Notes: a model not told the origin generated them from the sequence alone. A stretch of DNA of 64,000 bases from Nocardia salmonicida NBRC 13393 (GCF_001613085.1 NZ_BDBR01000005.1:346583-410582); one strand, 5' to 3'; shown: positions 1-11,307, numbered from the stretch's first letter. A program made the numbers and translations.

Positions 1-1118
1 AAGCTGGATGCGCCCATCTTCATGTAGATCAGGCCCTCTTTGCCCGCGGGCAGTTCGGTGCCGTCCTGCTCGTCGAGCACCTTCACCACCGACCACGGCC
101 ACGCCTTGCCCACCGAGCCCGGCTTTTCCAGCCACTCGGCGCCGGTGATCACCGTGCCGCCGCCCTCGGTCGCGGCGTAGTACTCGGTGACGACCGGTCC
201 CCACCACTCGAGCATGCGTCGCTTGGTGTCGGGCGGGCACGGCGCCGCACCGTGGATCATGCTGCGCAGCGAGGACATGTCGTAGCGGGCCCGCACCTCG
301 TCGGGCAGGGCCAGCAGCCGGTTGAACTGCGTGGGCACCATGTGACTGTGGGTGACCTTGTACTTCTCGATCAGCGCGAGCATGCCCTCGGCGTCCCAGC
401 GATCCATCAGAACGAGCTTGTGCCCCATCTGGATCGAGATCGTCGAGTTGTTCAGCACGGCCGTGTGATAGAGCGGCGAACCGCAGATGTGCACGTGATC
501 GTCGTAGGGACCGAGGCCGAACAGACTGAAGTAGGCCTGGTTCGCCGCGGGAACGACATCGGGATCCGCGCCGGTCAGCGGGCGGCGAACGCCCTTGGGC
601 CGACCGGTGGTGCCCGAGGTGTAGAGCATCGGCGCGCCGATGGAGCGCTCGTCCGGACGACCGGTGTCGGCGGCCCCGAGCCACGTTACCGGCCGGAACC
701 CGGCGATCGTGCCCGCCGAGAAGCGGGCTTCGGCGGAGAGTTCCGCGAGGTCGGCCGCTTCGGCCGCGGTGTCTGCGAACCTTTCGCTGGCCAGGAATGC
801 CGATGCCTCGCTGTCGCCGAGGATGTAGGCGATCTCCGGCGCGGTGAGGTGCCAGTTCACCGCGACGATGTAGAAACCGGCCTGGTAGGCGGCGAAGTAC
901 GCGGCGATCGCCTCGACCCCGTTGTGCAGCATGCTGACCACGACGTCGCCGGTGCGCAATCCGATGCCGCGTAGTCCGTTGGCGTAGCGGTTGGCGAGGG
1001 TGGCCAATTCTCGATAGCTGATCTCCCTACCGTCCGGGTCGACGAGGGCGATCCGTTCAGGATCGGCCTCGGCGATATTCCACAGTCCGAGGACTTCCGT
1101 TGTCTGCTGGCTGCTCAC
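1..1118 (-). CDS. Acyl-CoA ligase (FadD type), C-terminus cut by window edge
   Basis: ATP-dependent ligase of the AMP-binding family, expected to form an acyl- or steroid-acyl-CoA. The leftward reading frame begins at GTG 1118 (MSSQQTTEVLGLWNIAEADP) and runs off the left edge after about 372 residues. The P-loop-like signature YTSGTTGRPKG lies near residue 168, and the later YYAATEGGG segment fits the A5 region of the family. The C-terminal lid domain is outside the window. A KstR-type palindrome ends 11 bp upstream of the start, so steroid control is likely. It does not look like FadD19 or FadD3 from memory. The substrate (sterol side-chain acid or fatty acid) cannot be told from sequence. 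Confident on family, not on substrate. Confidence 0.85.
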   Translation of the reverse strand, partial: MSSQQTTEVLGLWNIAEADPERIALVDPDGREISYRELATLANRYANGLRGIGLRTGDVVVSMLHNGVEAIAAYFAAYQAGFYIVAVNWHLTAPEIAYILGDSEASAFLASERFADTAAEAADLAELSAEARFSAGTIAGFRPVTWLGAADTGRPDERSIGAPMLYTSGTTGRPKGVRRPLTGADPDVVPAANQAYFSLFGLGPYDDHVHICGSPLYHTAVLNNSTISIQMGHKLVLMDRWDAEGMLALIEKYKVTHSHMVPTQFNRLLALPDEVRARYDMSSLRSMIHGAAPCPPDTKRRMLEWWGPVVTEYYAATEGGGTVITGAEWLEKPGSVGKAWPWSVVKVLDEQDGTELPAGKEGLIYMKMGASS

Positions 1119-1128
1119 CCTTCGAATT

Positions 1129-1142
1129 TAGAACGTGTTCTA
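1129..1142. promoter_or_regulatory. KstR operator upstream of fadD
   Basis: TAGAACGTGTTCTA matches the KstR consensus TAGAACNNGTTCTA in both half-sites. It sits 11 bp before the GTG of the leftward fadD and overlaps the TAG stop codon (1140-1142) of the leftward LLM gene upstream. This gives fadD its own KstR-controlled promoter inside what would otherwise be a two-gene operon. Confidence 0.85.
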
Positions 1143-2177
1143 CATGGTGACAAGGGGTTGGAGCCGACGCATTTGTTCGGCATCCGACACCGAGACAAGC
1201 ATCATCGTCACGCCCGCGTCCTCCCATTCCTTCAGCCGGGTGCGCACGTGGGCCTCGTCGCCGAAGATCGCGGTGTCGGTGATCAGCTCGTCGGGCACCG
1301 CCGCGGCGGCCTCGGCCTTGCGTCCCGCTTGGAACAGCGCGGAGATCTCGTCGACCTCGGCGCCGTAGCCCATCCGCTTGTACACCTGGGCGTGGAAGTT
1401 CAGCTCGGGAGCGCCCATGCCGCCGATGTAGAGCGCGCTCACCCAGCGCATCCGCTCGATCTCGGCCGCCGGATCGTCGGTGATCACCACCTGCGCGCTG
1501 GCCGCGATCTCGAAATCGGCCCGCGAACGGCGCGCGCCCGCACGCGCGAAGCCCTCGTCGAGCCACTCGTTGTACATGCCCGCCAGGCGCGGGGCGTAGT
1601 AGATCGCCAACCAGCCATCGGCGATCTCGGCGGTCTGGGCGACGTTCTTCGGGCCCTCCGCGCCCAGCCAGATGGGCAGATCAGCGCGCAGCGGGTGCAC
1701 GATCGGCTTGAGCGGTTTGCCGAGCCCGGTGGCGCCTGGGCCCCCGTACGGGAGGCCGTAGTGCTTGCCCTCCGAGGTCACCGGCGCCTCGCGGGCCAGC
1801 ACCTTGCGCACGATGTCGACGTACTCACGCGTGCGTTTCAGCGGCTGGGCGAACGGCTGCCCGTACCAGCCCTCCACCACCTGTGGACCGGAGACGCCGA
1901 GGCCGAGGATGGCCCGGCCGCCGCTGAGGTGGTCGAGCGTGAGCGCGTGCATCGCGGCCGCCGCGGGAGTGCGGGCCGACATCTGCGCCACCGATGTACC
2001 GAGGCGCACGCGCTCGGTGGACGACCCCCACCAGGCCAGCGGAGTGAAGGCGTCCGAGCCCCAGGACTCAGCCGCGAACACCGCGTCGAACCCCGATTCC
2101 TCGGCCGCGATCACCAGTTCGCCGGCGTTGGCGGGCGGCTGCGCGCCCCAGTATCCGAGTTGAAGTCCGAATTTCAT
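1140..2177 (-). CDS. F420-dependent LLM-class oxidoreductase (Rv3520c-like)
   Basis: Luciferase-like monooxygenase fold protein of 345 residues expected to use coenzyme F420. The N-terminus MKFGLQLGYWGAQPP and the internal SGPQVVEGWYGQ and LGAEGPKNVA segments match my recollection of M. tuberculosis Rv3520c, a KstR-regulated gene of unknown substrate. It starts at ATG 2177 and is divergent from the DUF35-ltp4-ltp3 operon, sharing one KstR operator. It is a single TIM-barrel domain with no signal peptide, so it is cytosolic. A redox step on a sterol side-chain intermediate is a reasonable inference but unproven. Confidence 0.88.
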   Translation of the reverse strand: MKFGLQLGYWGAQPPANAGELVIAAEESGFDAVFAAESWGSDAFTPLAWWGSSTERVRLGTSVAQMSARTPAAAAMHALTLDHLSGGRAILGLGVSGPQVVEGWYGQPFAQPLKRTREYVDIVRKVLAREAPVTSEGKHYGLPYGGPGATGLGKPLKPIVHPLRADLPIWLGAEGPKNVAQTAEIADGWLAIYYAPRLAGMYNEWLDEGFARAGARRSRADFEIAASAQVVITDDPAAEIERMRWVSALYIGGMGAPELNFHAQVYKRMGYGAEVDEISALFQAGRKAEAAAAVPDELITDTAIFGDEAHVRTRLKEWEDAGVTMMLVSVSDAEQMRRLQPLVTM

Positions 2178-2214
2178 GATCGGCGCCCTTTCGGCGAATC
2201 CTTGCGAGCAGAAT

Positions 2215-2228
2215 AAGAACCTGTTCTA
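2215..2228. promoter_or_regulatory. KstR operator between the LLM gene and the DUF35-ltp operon
   Basis: AAGAACCTGTTCTA differs from TAGAACNNGTTCTA only at its first base. It lies 9 bp before the GTG start at 2238 of the rightward operon and 37 bp before the leftward LLM start, so one site can repress both promoters. Confidence 0.8.
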
Positions 2229-2237
2229 CTCGATATC

Positions 2238-3209
2238 GTGACCCAGGGGAATACCGCAGTGGAAGTATTGAGTGCACCCCTTCGGGTGCGATTCGACTAC
2301 ACCAGGTCCGTCGGACCCATCATCGGCGCATTTCTGACCGGACTGCGCGAACGCCGGATACTCGGCGCTCGCGGCAGCGACGGCCGGATACTCGTGCCAC
2401 CACCCGAATACGATCCACTCACCAGCGCGCCGGTAGGCGAGTTGGTCGAGGTCGCGGCAACCGGCACCGTCACGTCCTGGACGTGGGTGTCGGAGCCATT
2501 GCCCGGCCAGCCGTTCGACCGCCCGTTCGCCTGGGCGCTGATCCAGCTCGACGGCGCCGACACAGCTCTGCTGCACGCCCTCGACGTTACCGACCCCGGC
2601 CAGCTCAGCACGGGAATGCGGGTCAGTGCCCGCTGGGCCGACGAGCGCACCGGCCGCATCCAGGACATCGCCTGCTTCGCGCCGGGCGAGACCACCCAGA
2701 CCGCGATCTCCGCCGAAGACACCGAAGCTCTGGTCACCATGCTGACCACTCCCGTAGACCTGAACTACAAGCACACCGCCTCCCCGCAGGAGAGCATCTA
2801 CCTGCGCGGCCTCGCCGAGGGCAAGCTCATCGGCGGCCGGTCCGAGGCGGGCGGGCGGGTCTACTTCCCGCCGCGTGGCGCCAATCCGACCGACGGCACC
2901 CCGACCAACGACCTGGTCGAGCTGCCGGACAAGGGCATCGTCACCACCTTCTGCATCGTCAACGTGCCGTTCCTCGGCCAGCGGATCAAGCCGCCGTATG
3001 TGGCCGCCTACATCCTGCTCGACGGCGCCGACATTCCGTTCCTGCACCTGGTGCTCGGCTGCGAGGCCAGCGAGGTGCGGATGGGAATGCGGGTCGAGGC
3101 GGTGTGGAAACCCCGTGAGGAGTGGGGTCACACGATGGCCAATATCGACCACTTCCAGCCCAGCGGTGAGCCCGATGCACCGTACGAGTCCTTCCAGAAC
3201 CACCTCTAG
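2238..3209 (+). CDS. Tandem DUF35/OB-fold protein (Rv3521-like), putative Ltp partner
   Basis: A 323-residue protein with two DUF35-like OB-fold halves. Both halves share a PP..(Y/N)DP or PPRG segment, a GxVTxxxxV strand, a pLxGQ motif, a (W/Y)ALIQLDGAD / AYILLDGAD strand and a GMRVxAxW strand (about residues 10-150 and 165-310). No CxxC zinc-ribbon cysteines are present. DUF35 domains pair with thiolase-like lipid-transfer proteins; in the ChsH2-Ltp2 aldolase the DUF35 part docks on Ltp2. It stands directly before ltp4 and ltp3, so it is probably their partner (inference). The start is GTG 2238, 9 bp after a KstR site, implying a very short leader. Confidence 0.85.
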   Translation: MTQGNTAVEVLSAPLRVRFDYTRSVGPIIGAFLTGLRERRILGARGSDGRILVPPPEYDPLTSAPVGELVEVAATGTVTSWTWVSEPLPGQPFDRPFAWALIQLDGADTALLHALDVTDPGQLSTGMRVSARWADERTGRIQDIACFAPGETTQTAISAEDTEALVTMLTTPVDLNYKHTASPQESIYLRGLAEGKLIGGRSEAGGRVYFPPRGANPTDGTPTNDLVELPDKGIVTTFCIVNVPFLGQRIKPPYVAAYILLDGADIPFLHLVLGCEASEVRMGMRVEAVWKPREEWGHTMANIDHFQPSGEPDAPYESFQNHL

Positions 3210-3219
3210 AGAGGCGACG

Positions 3220-4235
3220 GTGACCATTCCCGAAATCGCGGTGGTGGGGTTCGCCCACGCACCGCATGTGCCGGAGACCTTCGGCACGACCAATGGCGTC
3301 GAGATGCTCGTGCCGTGCTTCCAGCAGCTCTACGCGACCCTCGGCATCACCAAGACCGACATCGACTTCTGGTGCTCCGGCTCCTCGGATTACATGGCGG
3401 GTCGTGCCTTTTCGTTCATCTCCGCGGTCGACGCGATCGGCGCGGTGCCGCCGATCAACGAATCGCATGTGGAGATGGACGCGGCATGGGCCCTCTACGA
3501 GGCGTGGGTGAAACTGCGTTCCGGCCAGGCCGAGACGGCGCTCGTGTACGGCTTCGGCAAGGCCTCGGCGGGTAATCTGCATCAGGTTCTGACCATGCAG
3601 CTCGACCCGTATCTGGTCGCGCCGCTGTGGCCGGACGCCGTTTCGGTCGCCGGGTTGCAGGCGCGAGCCGGGCTCGATTCCGGCCGGTGGACCGAGCAGG
3701 AGATGGCCGCTGTCGCCGGCGGTGACATCGAATCCTTGCTTTCCGCGCCGTATGTGGCCGATCCGCTGCGCGCCCACGACATCGCGCCGATCACCGACGG
3801 CGCCGCCGCGATCGTGCTCGCGGTCGGCGACCGGGCCAGGGAACTGTGCGAGCGCCCGGCGTGGATCACCGGAATCGCGCACAACATCGACGCCCAGGCG
3901 CTCGGTGGCCGCGACCTGACCCGCTCCCCCTCCACCACCAAGGCCGCCGCGGTGGCGACCGGCGGCAACACCACCTTCGACCTCGCCGAACTGCACGCGC
4001 CGTTCAGCCACCAGCAGCTGATCCTGGCCGAGGCGATCGGTCTGCCCGCGGGCACGCCGGTGAATACCTCCGGTGGCGCGCTCGCCGCCAACCCGATGTT
4101 CTCGGCCGGACTGGAACGGATCGGGTGTGCCGCCGAGGCCATCATCTCCGGCACTGCCAACCGGACTCTCGCTCATGCGACCAGCGGCCCTGCGCTGCAG
4201 CAGAACCTGGTCGCCGTTCTCGAATCGGAGGCACG

Positions 4236-4239
<4 letters not shown>
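3220..4239 (+). CDS. ltp4: Thiolase-like lipid-transfer protein Ltp4
   Basis: A 339-residue SCP-x/thiolase-like protein resembling Rv3522. Diagnostic stretches are EIAVVGFAHAPHVPETFGTT at the N-terminus, FWCSGSSDYMAGRAFSFISA, and the C-terminal NTSGGALAANPMFSAGLERI and LAHATSGPALQQN. Ltp3 and Ltp4 are known in Rhodococcus as necessary for degrading C24-branched sterol side chains, probably as aldol lyases. The start is GTG 3220, ten bases after the DUF35 gene stop, preceded by GAGAGGCG. Compared with the mycobacterial protein as I recall it, about 15 residues appear missing before the ADPLRAHDIAPITDG segment. The stop overlaps the ltp3 start (ATGA), so translation is probably coupled. Confidence 0.9.
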
Positions 4240-5401
<1,162 letters not shown>

Positions 5402-5405
<4 letters not shown>

Positions 5406-6292
5406 AGTTCACCGTCGGTATCGCGCTGAGCCCGCTGGAACAGCTCGCGGAGCTGGCCAAGACGGCCGAGGAATGCGGGTTCACCTCCATCGGCCTGCCC
5501 GACTCGCTGTTCTATATGAAGTCGCAGGCCGCCGACTACCCGTACACCCCGGACGGCAGCCGCTTCTGGGGCCCGGAGACTCCCTGGGTCGACCCGCTGA
5601 TCGCCGCGGCGACGATGGCCGCGGTGACCACGAAGCTGCGGTTCTACACCAACGTCCTCAAGCTCGGCTCGCGCAATCCGCTCCTGCTGGCTCGCCAGGT
5701 CGGCTCGATCGCCAATCTGTCGGGCAACCGCTTCGGCTTCGGCGTCGGAATCGGCTGGGCGCCTGAGGAATTCGAGTGGTGTGGCGTTCCGTACGCCCGC
5801 CGCGGCGCGAGGGTCGACGAGATGATCGAGGTCATCCGGCTCGTCCTCGACGGCGGCATGGTCGAATTCCACGGCGAGTTCTTCGATTTCGACGAGCTGC
5901 AGATGAGTCCGGCGCCGAGCGAGCGGGTGCCGTTCTACATCGGCGGGCACACCGGTCCGGCACTGCGCCGGGCCGCGCGCATCGGTGACGGCTGGACCTC
6001 GGCGATGATGAAGTTCGACGACCTCGTCACCACCATCGGCACGCTGGGCGACCTGCGTGCCGAATACGGCCGGTCCGAGGAGCCGTTCGAGATCCAGGCC
6101 GTCTGCATCGACAAGTTCGGTCGCGACGGCTATCAGGATCTGGCCGACGCGGGCGTCACCGACAACATCGTGGTGCCCTGGCTGGCCGACGGTATCGGGT
6201 TCGACGGCGAGCTGGCGGCCAAGCAGGACTCGATGCGCAAGTTCGCCGAGAAGTACATCGCCGACCCCATCATCGCGAAGGTAGCGCCATGA
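5402..6292 (+). CDS. LLM-class F420-dependent oxidoreductase
   Basis: A second luciferase-like protein, 296 residues, starting at ATG 5402, which overlaps the ltp3 stop by four bases. It begins MKFTVGIALSPLEQLAELAK and has the typical GFGVGIGWAPEEF and PFYIGGHTGPALRRAARIGDGW segments of F420-dependent TIM-barrel oxidoreductases. It is only distantly similar to the Rv3520c-like protein at 1140-2177. Its place in the KstR-controlled ltp operon suggests a redox step on a sterol side-chain or ring intermediate. Substrate unknown. Confidence 0.83.
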
Positions 6293-6708
6293 CCGAGACC
6301 GTAGTCGAGAATTCCGCCCGTGCCGCGGGCCTGGCATCCCAGGCCGCTGTCCGGGCCAAGGATCGGGCCGCCTGGGTCGCGCTGTTCGCCGAGGACGGCA
6401 TCGTCGAAGACCCCGTCGGCCCTTCGGGTTTCGACCCCGAAGGCGTGGGCCACCGCGGCCACGAGGCCATCGGTGCATTCTGGGACAAGGCCATCGCCCT
6501 CACCGAATCCATCGAATTCCGCTTCGAGGACTCCTTCGCGTGCGGCAATGAAATCGCCTTCACCGGCCTGATCCGCACCACCATGGCGGGCCATGTCATC
6601 GACGCCGAGGGTGTGTTCACCTACAAGGTTCGCGCCGACGGAAAGATCACCGCTTTGCGCGCCTTCTGGGAAGTGGACCGCGCGGTCGCGACCACGCGCC
6701 CCGTATAG
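6289..6708 (+). CDS. Ketosteroid-isomerase-like NTF2-fold protein
   Basis: A 139-residue cone-fold (SnoaL/NTF2) protein, last gene of the ltp operon; its ATG overlaps the preceding stop. The segment EDGIVEDPVGPSGFDPEG places an Asp where the catalytic base of ketosteroid isomerase sits, and HVIDAEGVFTYKVRADGKI is the usual final sheet. It resembles mycobacterial Rv0760c, a steroid-binding KSI homologue, in length and order. It may isomerise or just bind a steroid; isomerase activity is not proven by sequence. A strong terminator follows. Confidence 0.82.
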   Translation: MTETVVENSARAAGLASQAAVRAKDRAAWVALFAEDGIVEDPVGPSGFDPEGVGHRGHEAIGAFWDKAIALTESIEFRFEDSFACGNEIAFTGLIRTTMAGHVIDAEGVFTYKVRADGKITALRAFWEVDRAVATTRPV

Positions 6709-6723
6709 CCGAAGCAGCAAACA

Positions 6724-6763
6724 CGAGAACAGCCCGGGACCTTTCGGTCCCGGGCTGTTCTCG
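6724..6763. terminator. Bidirectional terminator between ltp operon and cyp125
   Basis: Perfect 18-bp stem (CGAGAACAGCCCGGGACC and its complement) with a TTTC loop, placed between two converging genes 15 bp after one stop and 10 bp after the other. It can serve both transcripts. Confidence 0.85.
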
Positions 6764-6773
6764 CTGTGACGAC

Positions 6774-8063
6774 TCAGTGCGCAACAGGGCAACCGGCGGG
6801 CTTGTAATCGACCGGAAGCTCCTTGATCCCGTTGAGCCAACCCGAACGCAGACGTTTCGGATCACCGATTTGCGTGATATCGGGCAGATGATCAGCAATC
6901 GCGTTGAAGATCAGATCGACCTCGAGCCGAGCCAGGTTCGCGCCGACGCAGAAGTGGGCGCCGGTGCCACCGAAGGCCAGGTGCTGGTTGTCGGCGCGGG
7001 TGATATCGAACTTCTCCGGGTTCTCGAAAACCTCTTCATCGAAGTTTGCCGAGCGATACAGCATGACCAGGCGCTGACCCTTCTTGATCTGCACCCCACC
7101 CAACTCGGTGTCCTCGAGCGCGGTGCGCTGGAAGGAGGTGACCGGGGTCGCCCAGCGGATGATCTCGTCCGCCGCGGTGGCGGGGCGCTCCTTCTTGAAC
7201 AACTCCCACTGGTCGGGGTTCTCCATGAAGGCGATCATGCCGTGGGTGATGGCGTTGCGGGTCGTCTCGTTGCCCGCGACAGCCAGGACGATCACGAAGA
7301 AGCCGAATTCCTCCGGCGTGAGGTGCTCGCCGTCGACGTCGGCCTGGATCAGCGTGGTCACCAGATCGTCGGCCGGTTCGGCCTTCCTGGCCTCGGCCAT
7401 CTGGTAGGCGTAGCCGAGGATCTCCATCGACGCGGCGACCGGATCGGCAGTGCTGTCGGGATCGTCGTAGCTGGTCATGTCGTTGGACCAGTCGAAGACC
7501 TTCATCCGGTCCTCCTGCGGCACACCGATCAGTTCGGCGATCGCCTGCAGCGGCAGCTCACACGCCACCTGGGTGACGAAGTCACCGCTGCCGGACTCGA
7601 GCGCTCGCTTCACAATGCCTTCGGCACGGGCCGAGAGTTCGGCGCGCAGGCCGTTGATCGCGCGCGGGGTGAAGCCCTTGGCGATCAGCTTGCGCAGCTT
7701 GGTGTGCTCGGGGGCGTCCTTGTTCAACAGGACGAAGCGCTGCAGTTCGATCTGCTCGCGCTGGATGTCGTCGTTGAAGCGCGGGATCGCGGTGTTCTCG
7801 AAGGTCGAGAACACATCGCTGCGGCGCGATACCTCTTTGACATCGGCGTGCTTACTCACCACCCAGAAGCCGTCGTCATGGAACCCGCCCACCTCGGGCG
7901 ACTGCGGGTTCCACCAGATCGGGGCCGTACGACGCAGTTCGGCGAACTCCTCGGCCGGAATCCGCTCGGCGTAGATGGCCGGGTCGGTAACGTCGAACCC
8001 GTCCGGCAGGTTCGGCCGGGCACCCGTCACAGGGCCGGCGTGTTCGGTGCTCGGATCTACCAC
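6774..8063 (-). CDS. cyp125: Steroid C26/C27 monooxygenase CYP125
   Basis: Cytochrome P450 of 429 residues that hydroxylates and oxidises the terminal carbon of the cholesterol/cholestenone side chain. Visible motifs: I-helix AGNETT, the ExxR helix (EIIRWATP), and the haem loop FGGTGAHFCVGAN with its axial Cys. It matches Rv3545c nearly throughout, including PAIYAERIPAEEFAELR, NDDIQREQIELQRFV and the C-terminal CPVAH. The start is GTG 8063, eight bases after AAGGAGA and 21 bp from a KstR-like site; an upstream ATG at 8105 would overlap that operator and is less likely. It is divergent from fadA5 as in mycobacteria, but here separated from the fadE28-fadE29-chsH-ltp2 genes it usually leads. 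Confidence 0.95.
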   Translation of the reverse strand: MVDPSTEHAGPVTGARPNLPDGFDVTDPAIYAERIPAEEFAELRRTAPIWWNPQSPEVGGFHDDGFWVVSKHADVKEVSRRSDVFSTFENTAIPRFNDDIQREQIELQRFVLLNKDAPEHTKLRKLIAKGFTPRAINGLRAELSARAEGIVKRALESGSGDFVTQVACELPLQAIAELIGVPQEDRMKVFDWSNDMTSYDDPDSTADPVAASMEILGYAYQMAEARKAEPADDLVTTLIQADVDGEHLTPEEFGFFVIVLAVAGNETTRNAITHGMIAFMENPDQWELFKKERPATAADEIIRWATPVTSFQRTALEDTELGGVQIKKGQRLVMLYRSANFDEEVFENPEKFDITRADNQHLAFGGTGAHFCVGANLARLEVDLIFNAIADHLPDITQIGDPKRLRSGWLNGIKELPVDYKPAGCPVAH

Positions 8064-8084
8064 CAGATGTCTCCTTCGACAAAC

Positions 8085-9359
<1,275 letters not shown>

Positions 9360-9376
9360 ACTGACCCATACCGAAA

Positions 9377-9415
9377 CCGGGCGCCCAGGTTGAACATTCA
9401 TCCCAGGGCGCCCGG
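9377..9415 (+). terminator. Terminator-like hairpin after fadA5
   Basis: Ten-base arms CCGGGCGCCC and GGGCGCCCGG separated by 19 bases, starting 18 bp after the fadA5 stop. No T-run follows, so it would be an intrinsic terminator of the GC-only actinobacterial type. Confidence 0.55.
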
Positions 9416-9724
9416 AACGTGTCGTACGCCACAAAGTCACGGGGGGCAGGGGGATGATGAGATGTCAGCTATCTTTGGGTTATTGCGCGGTGAGGGCTGA
9501 AGAGCCCCGCGACGGGCACGAACCCGGGCCCCCCTGCGCTCCGTAAGAGTCGTTGGCCTGACCCGCAAACGCGTCCGCCGCCGCCCCTGCACGCAGGTGA
9601 GCGTCGGAAATCGTCGAGAAATCCTGAATCAGGCGTAGGTTTTCAGTTACTGAGCCGCTAATATCAATGATACGTATCCGAGATAACGACTGTTAGTACA
9701 GTGAAGGGAATTGGGCGGCTCACA
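9416..9724. other. Intergenic region before the EspR-like gene, no gene seen
   Basis: About 310 bp with no credible coding frame. It holds a small GGGCT-GAAG-AGCCC hairpin near 9494-9506 and an A+T-richer stretch at about 9655-9700 containing ATATCAATGATACGTATC, which could carry the promoter and an autoregulatory site of the XRE gene. I could not match it to a riboswitch family. Confidence 0.4.
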
Positions 9725-10141
9725 ATGGCTGATTTCGCGGCGCGGCTGAACAAGCTGTTCGAAACCGTGCATCCCCCGGGGCGCAAGCCGCATACCAACG
9801 CAGAGGTTGCGGCTGCGCTGACTGCCTCCGGGCATCCGATCTCGAAGCCGTATCTCTCGCAGTTGCGGTCGGGACAACGAACGAATCCGTCCGACGAGAC
9901 GGTGGCCGCCCTGGCGAAGTTCTTCAAGGTCAAGCCTGACTACTTCTTCAACGATATCTACGCGGCCAAGATCGATCACGACCTGGAGCTGCTCGCGCAG
10001 CTGCAGGGTTACGGACTTCGTCGACTGTCGAGTAGGGCATTCGATCTGTCCGAAGAATCACAAAATCTGCTCACATCGATGGCGGAGAAGTTGCGGGCCA
10101 GCGAAGGCTTGCCCGAAATTCCTCCGGACGGAACAGAATAG
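9725..10141 (+). CDS. EspR-like XRE-family DNA-binding regulator
   Basis: A 138-residue protein with an N-terminal helix-turn-helix (about residues 8-75) and a C-terminal dimerisation region. The pattern FAARLNKLFETVHPPGRKPH, PYLSQLRSGQRTNPS and ALAKFFKVKPDYF follows M. tuberculosis EspR (Rv3849), a nucleoid-associated regulator of ESX-1 accessory genes. The chosen start ATG 9725 puts MADFAARLN where EspR begins; a GTG at 9701 in frame is the alternative. Its own terminator follows. Targets here are unknown; the convergent operon to the right, which encodes a metallopeptidase of the ImmA type, is an obvious candidate partner (inference). Confidence 0.85.
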   Translation: MADFAARLNKLFETVHPPGRKPHTNAEVAAALTASGHPISKPYLSQLRSGQRTNPSDETVAALAKFFKVKPDYFFNDIYAAKIDHDLELLAQLQGYGLRRLSSRAFDLSEESQNLLTSMAEKLRASEGLPEIPPDGTE

Positions 10142-10217
10142 GATCTACGCAACCGGTCGGCCTGACGCACCTGATGGTGTCCTGGGTGCGGCCGTAAAAA
10201 CGTCGGATACGCAGACA

Positions 10218-10261
10218 ACGGGCCTGAGACGGTGGAAATCACCAGCTCAGGCCCGTTTTTT
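10218..10261 (+). terminator. Rho-independent terminator of the EspR-like gene
   Basis: Eleven-base arms ACGGGCCTGAG and CTCAGGCCCGT followed by six T residues (10256-10261), 76 bp after the stop. Its distal end is 12 bp from the 3' end of the convergent membrane-protein gene. Confidence 0.88.
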
Positions 10262-10272
10262 GCGTTGAGCGG

Positions 10273-11307
10273 TCAGCTCGACGTAGCGGCGTTCTGCGGT
10301 GCCGACTTCGCGTCAGACACCGCGCTCTCGTACTGATTCGCGAGCGCGAGCACCCAGCCGCGGGGGCTGATGCCGGGCGGCGGAGCGATCCAGCGCGCGT
10401 CGACGAACAAGTCCCCCAACGGATTTCGCGCCCACTCGGCCACCACCGCGGCCCGCTTCGGCACCGAGTTCGGCGGCTCGCCTGCCGCCGGGATGACGAT
10501 GCCGCTGCCCGAGAGCAGATACAGCGCGTCCATCACCTGAGCCATGTGATCGGAAGCCTTCAGCTGTGCCGAAGTGGCGTTCTGCTCGGGCGCGACAACC
10601 TCGGGGAACCGACCCACCATCAGCTGGTGCAGCGGCCGGATCCGGCGCAGCAGGACCTTGGCCCGCCACCAGAGCTCGATCACGATCGACACGGCGCCGA
10701 GTGCGATCAGCAGCGCGGCGATCTCCCACGCGACCCATCCCCACAGCGGTTCGTCGGGCGGCGTCGGCGCGGCGTCCTGGAGGGCGCGGCCCACATTGGC
10801 CACGGCGAGCACCGCGACCAGCGCGGTGCCCGTGATGTAGATGGCGATGCCGCGACCGAGGATGGTCCAGTCCAGATTGCGCAGACCGGTGGTCACGATG
10901 AACACCGCGCCGAGCGCGACCGCGACCCAGCCGAAGGTGAACGACCACGCCAGGGTGATCGCGATCGCCACCGCGCCGATGCCGTACACGATCATCGCGA
11001 CCTGGCGCAGGTTGCGCCGCGAGACCACCGGCCACGCGGCCGAGGCCACCACCGAGGTGGCCGTGGTGAACAGGATCCAGGCCGAGATGACGATGCCAGT
11101 GGACAGCCAGCCGCTGTGCACCCCACCCTTCATCAGGTTGTCGATGGCGACGGCCATCTCCGGAATGGCGGCGGTGACCGCGAGCGCCACGGCGGCGACC
11201 GCGACGACGATGGCCACGCGGGCGGTCGTCGCGGGCTTCACCAGCACGCGACCCACTCGCGCACCCGCGGCAACCCAGACCAGCAGGGCTGTCAACCAGA
11301 GTGTCAT
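10273..11307 (-). CDS. Multi-pass membrane protein, MAB_1171c/DUF6545 type
   Basis: A 344-residue protein with about seven hydrophobic helices in the first 215 residues (for example LTALLVWVAAGARVG, VAIVVAVAAVALAV, IVISAWILFTTATSVVAS) and a soluble C-terminal tail of about 130 residues beginning RIRPLHQLMVGRFPEVV. This layout fits the actinobacterial MAB_1171c family of putative transporters with a DUF6545 tail. Function is unknown. The start ATG 11307 overlaps the stop of the metallopeptidase gene by four bases, so the two are co-translated. Such proteins are often seen beside XRE and ImmA/IrrE genes, as here. Confidence 0.75.
   Translation of the reverse strand: MTLWLTALLVWVAAGARVGRVLVKPATTARVAIVVAVAAVALAVTAAIPEMAVAIDNLMKGGVHSGWLSTGIVISAWILFTTATSVVASAAWPVVSRRNLRQVAMIVYGIGAVAIAITLAWSFTFGWVAVALGAVFIVTTGLRNLDWTILGRGIAIYITGTALVAVLAVANVGRALQDAAPTPPDEPLWGWVAWEIAALLIALGAVSIVIELWWRAKVLLRRIRPLHQLMVGRFPEVVAPEQNATSAQLKASDHMAQVMDALYLLSGSGIVIPAAGEPPNSVPKRAAVVAEWARNPLGDLFVDARWIAPPPGISPRGWVLALANQYESAVSDAKSAPQNAATSS

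Noticed and set aside
6774..8063. CYP142 rather than CYP125
   Set aside because: CYP142 would also fit a sterol cluster, but the N-terminal and I-helix text and the C-terminal CPVAH, plus the divergent fadA5, fit CYP125.
9416..9700. A c-di-AMP (ydaO-type) riboswitch or other structured leader before the EspR-like gene
   Set aside because: The conserved blocks of that riboswitch could not be found; only one small hairpin is visible.
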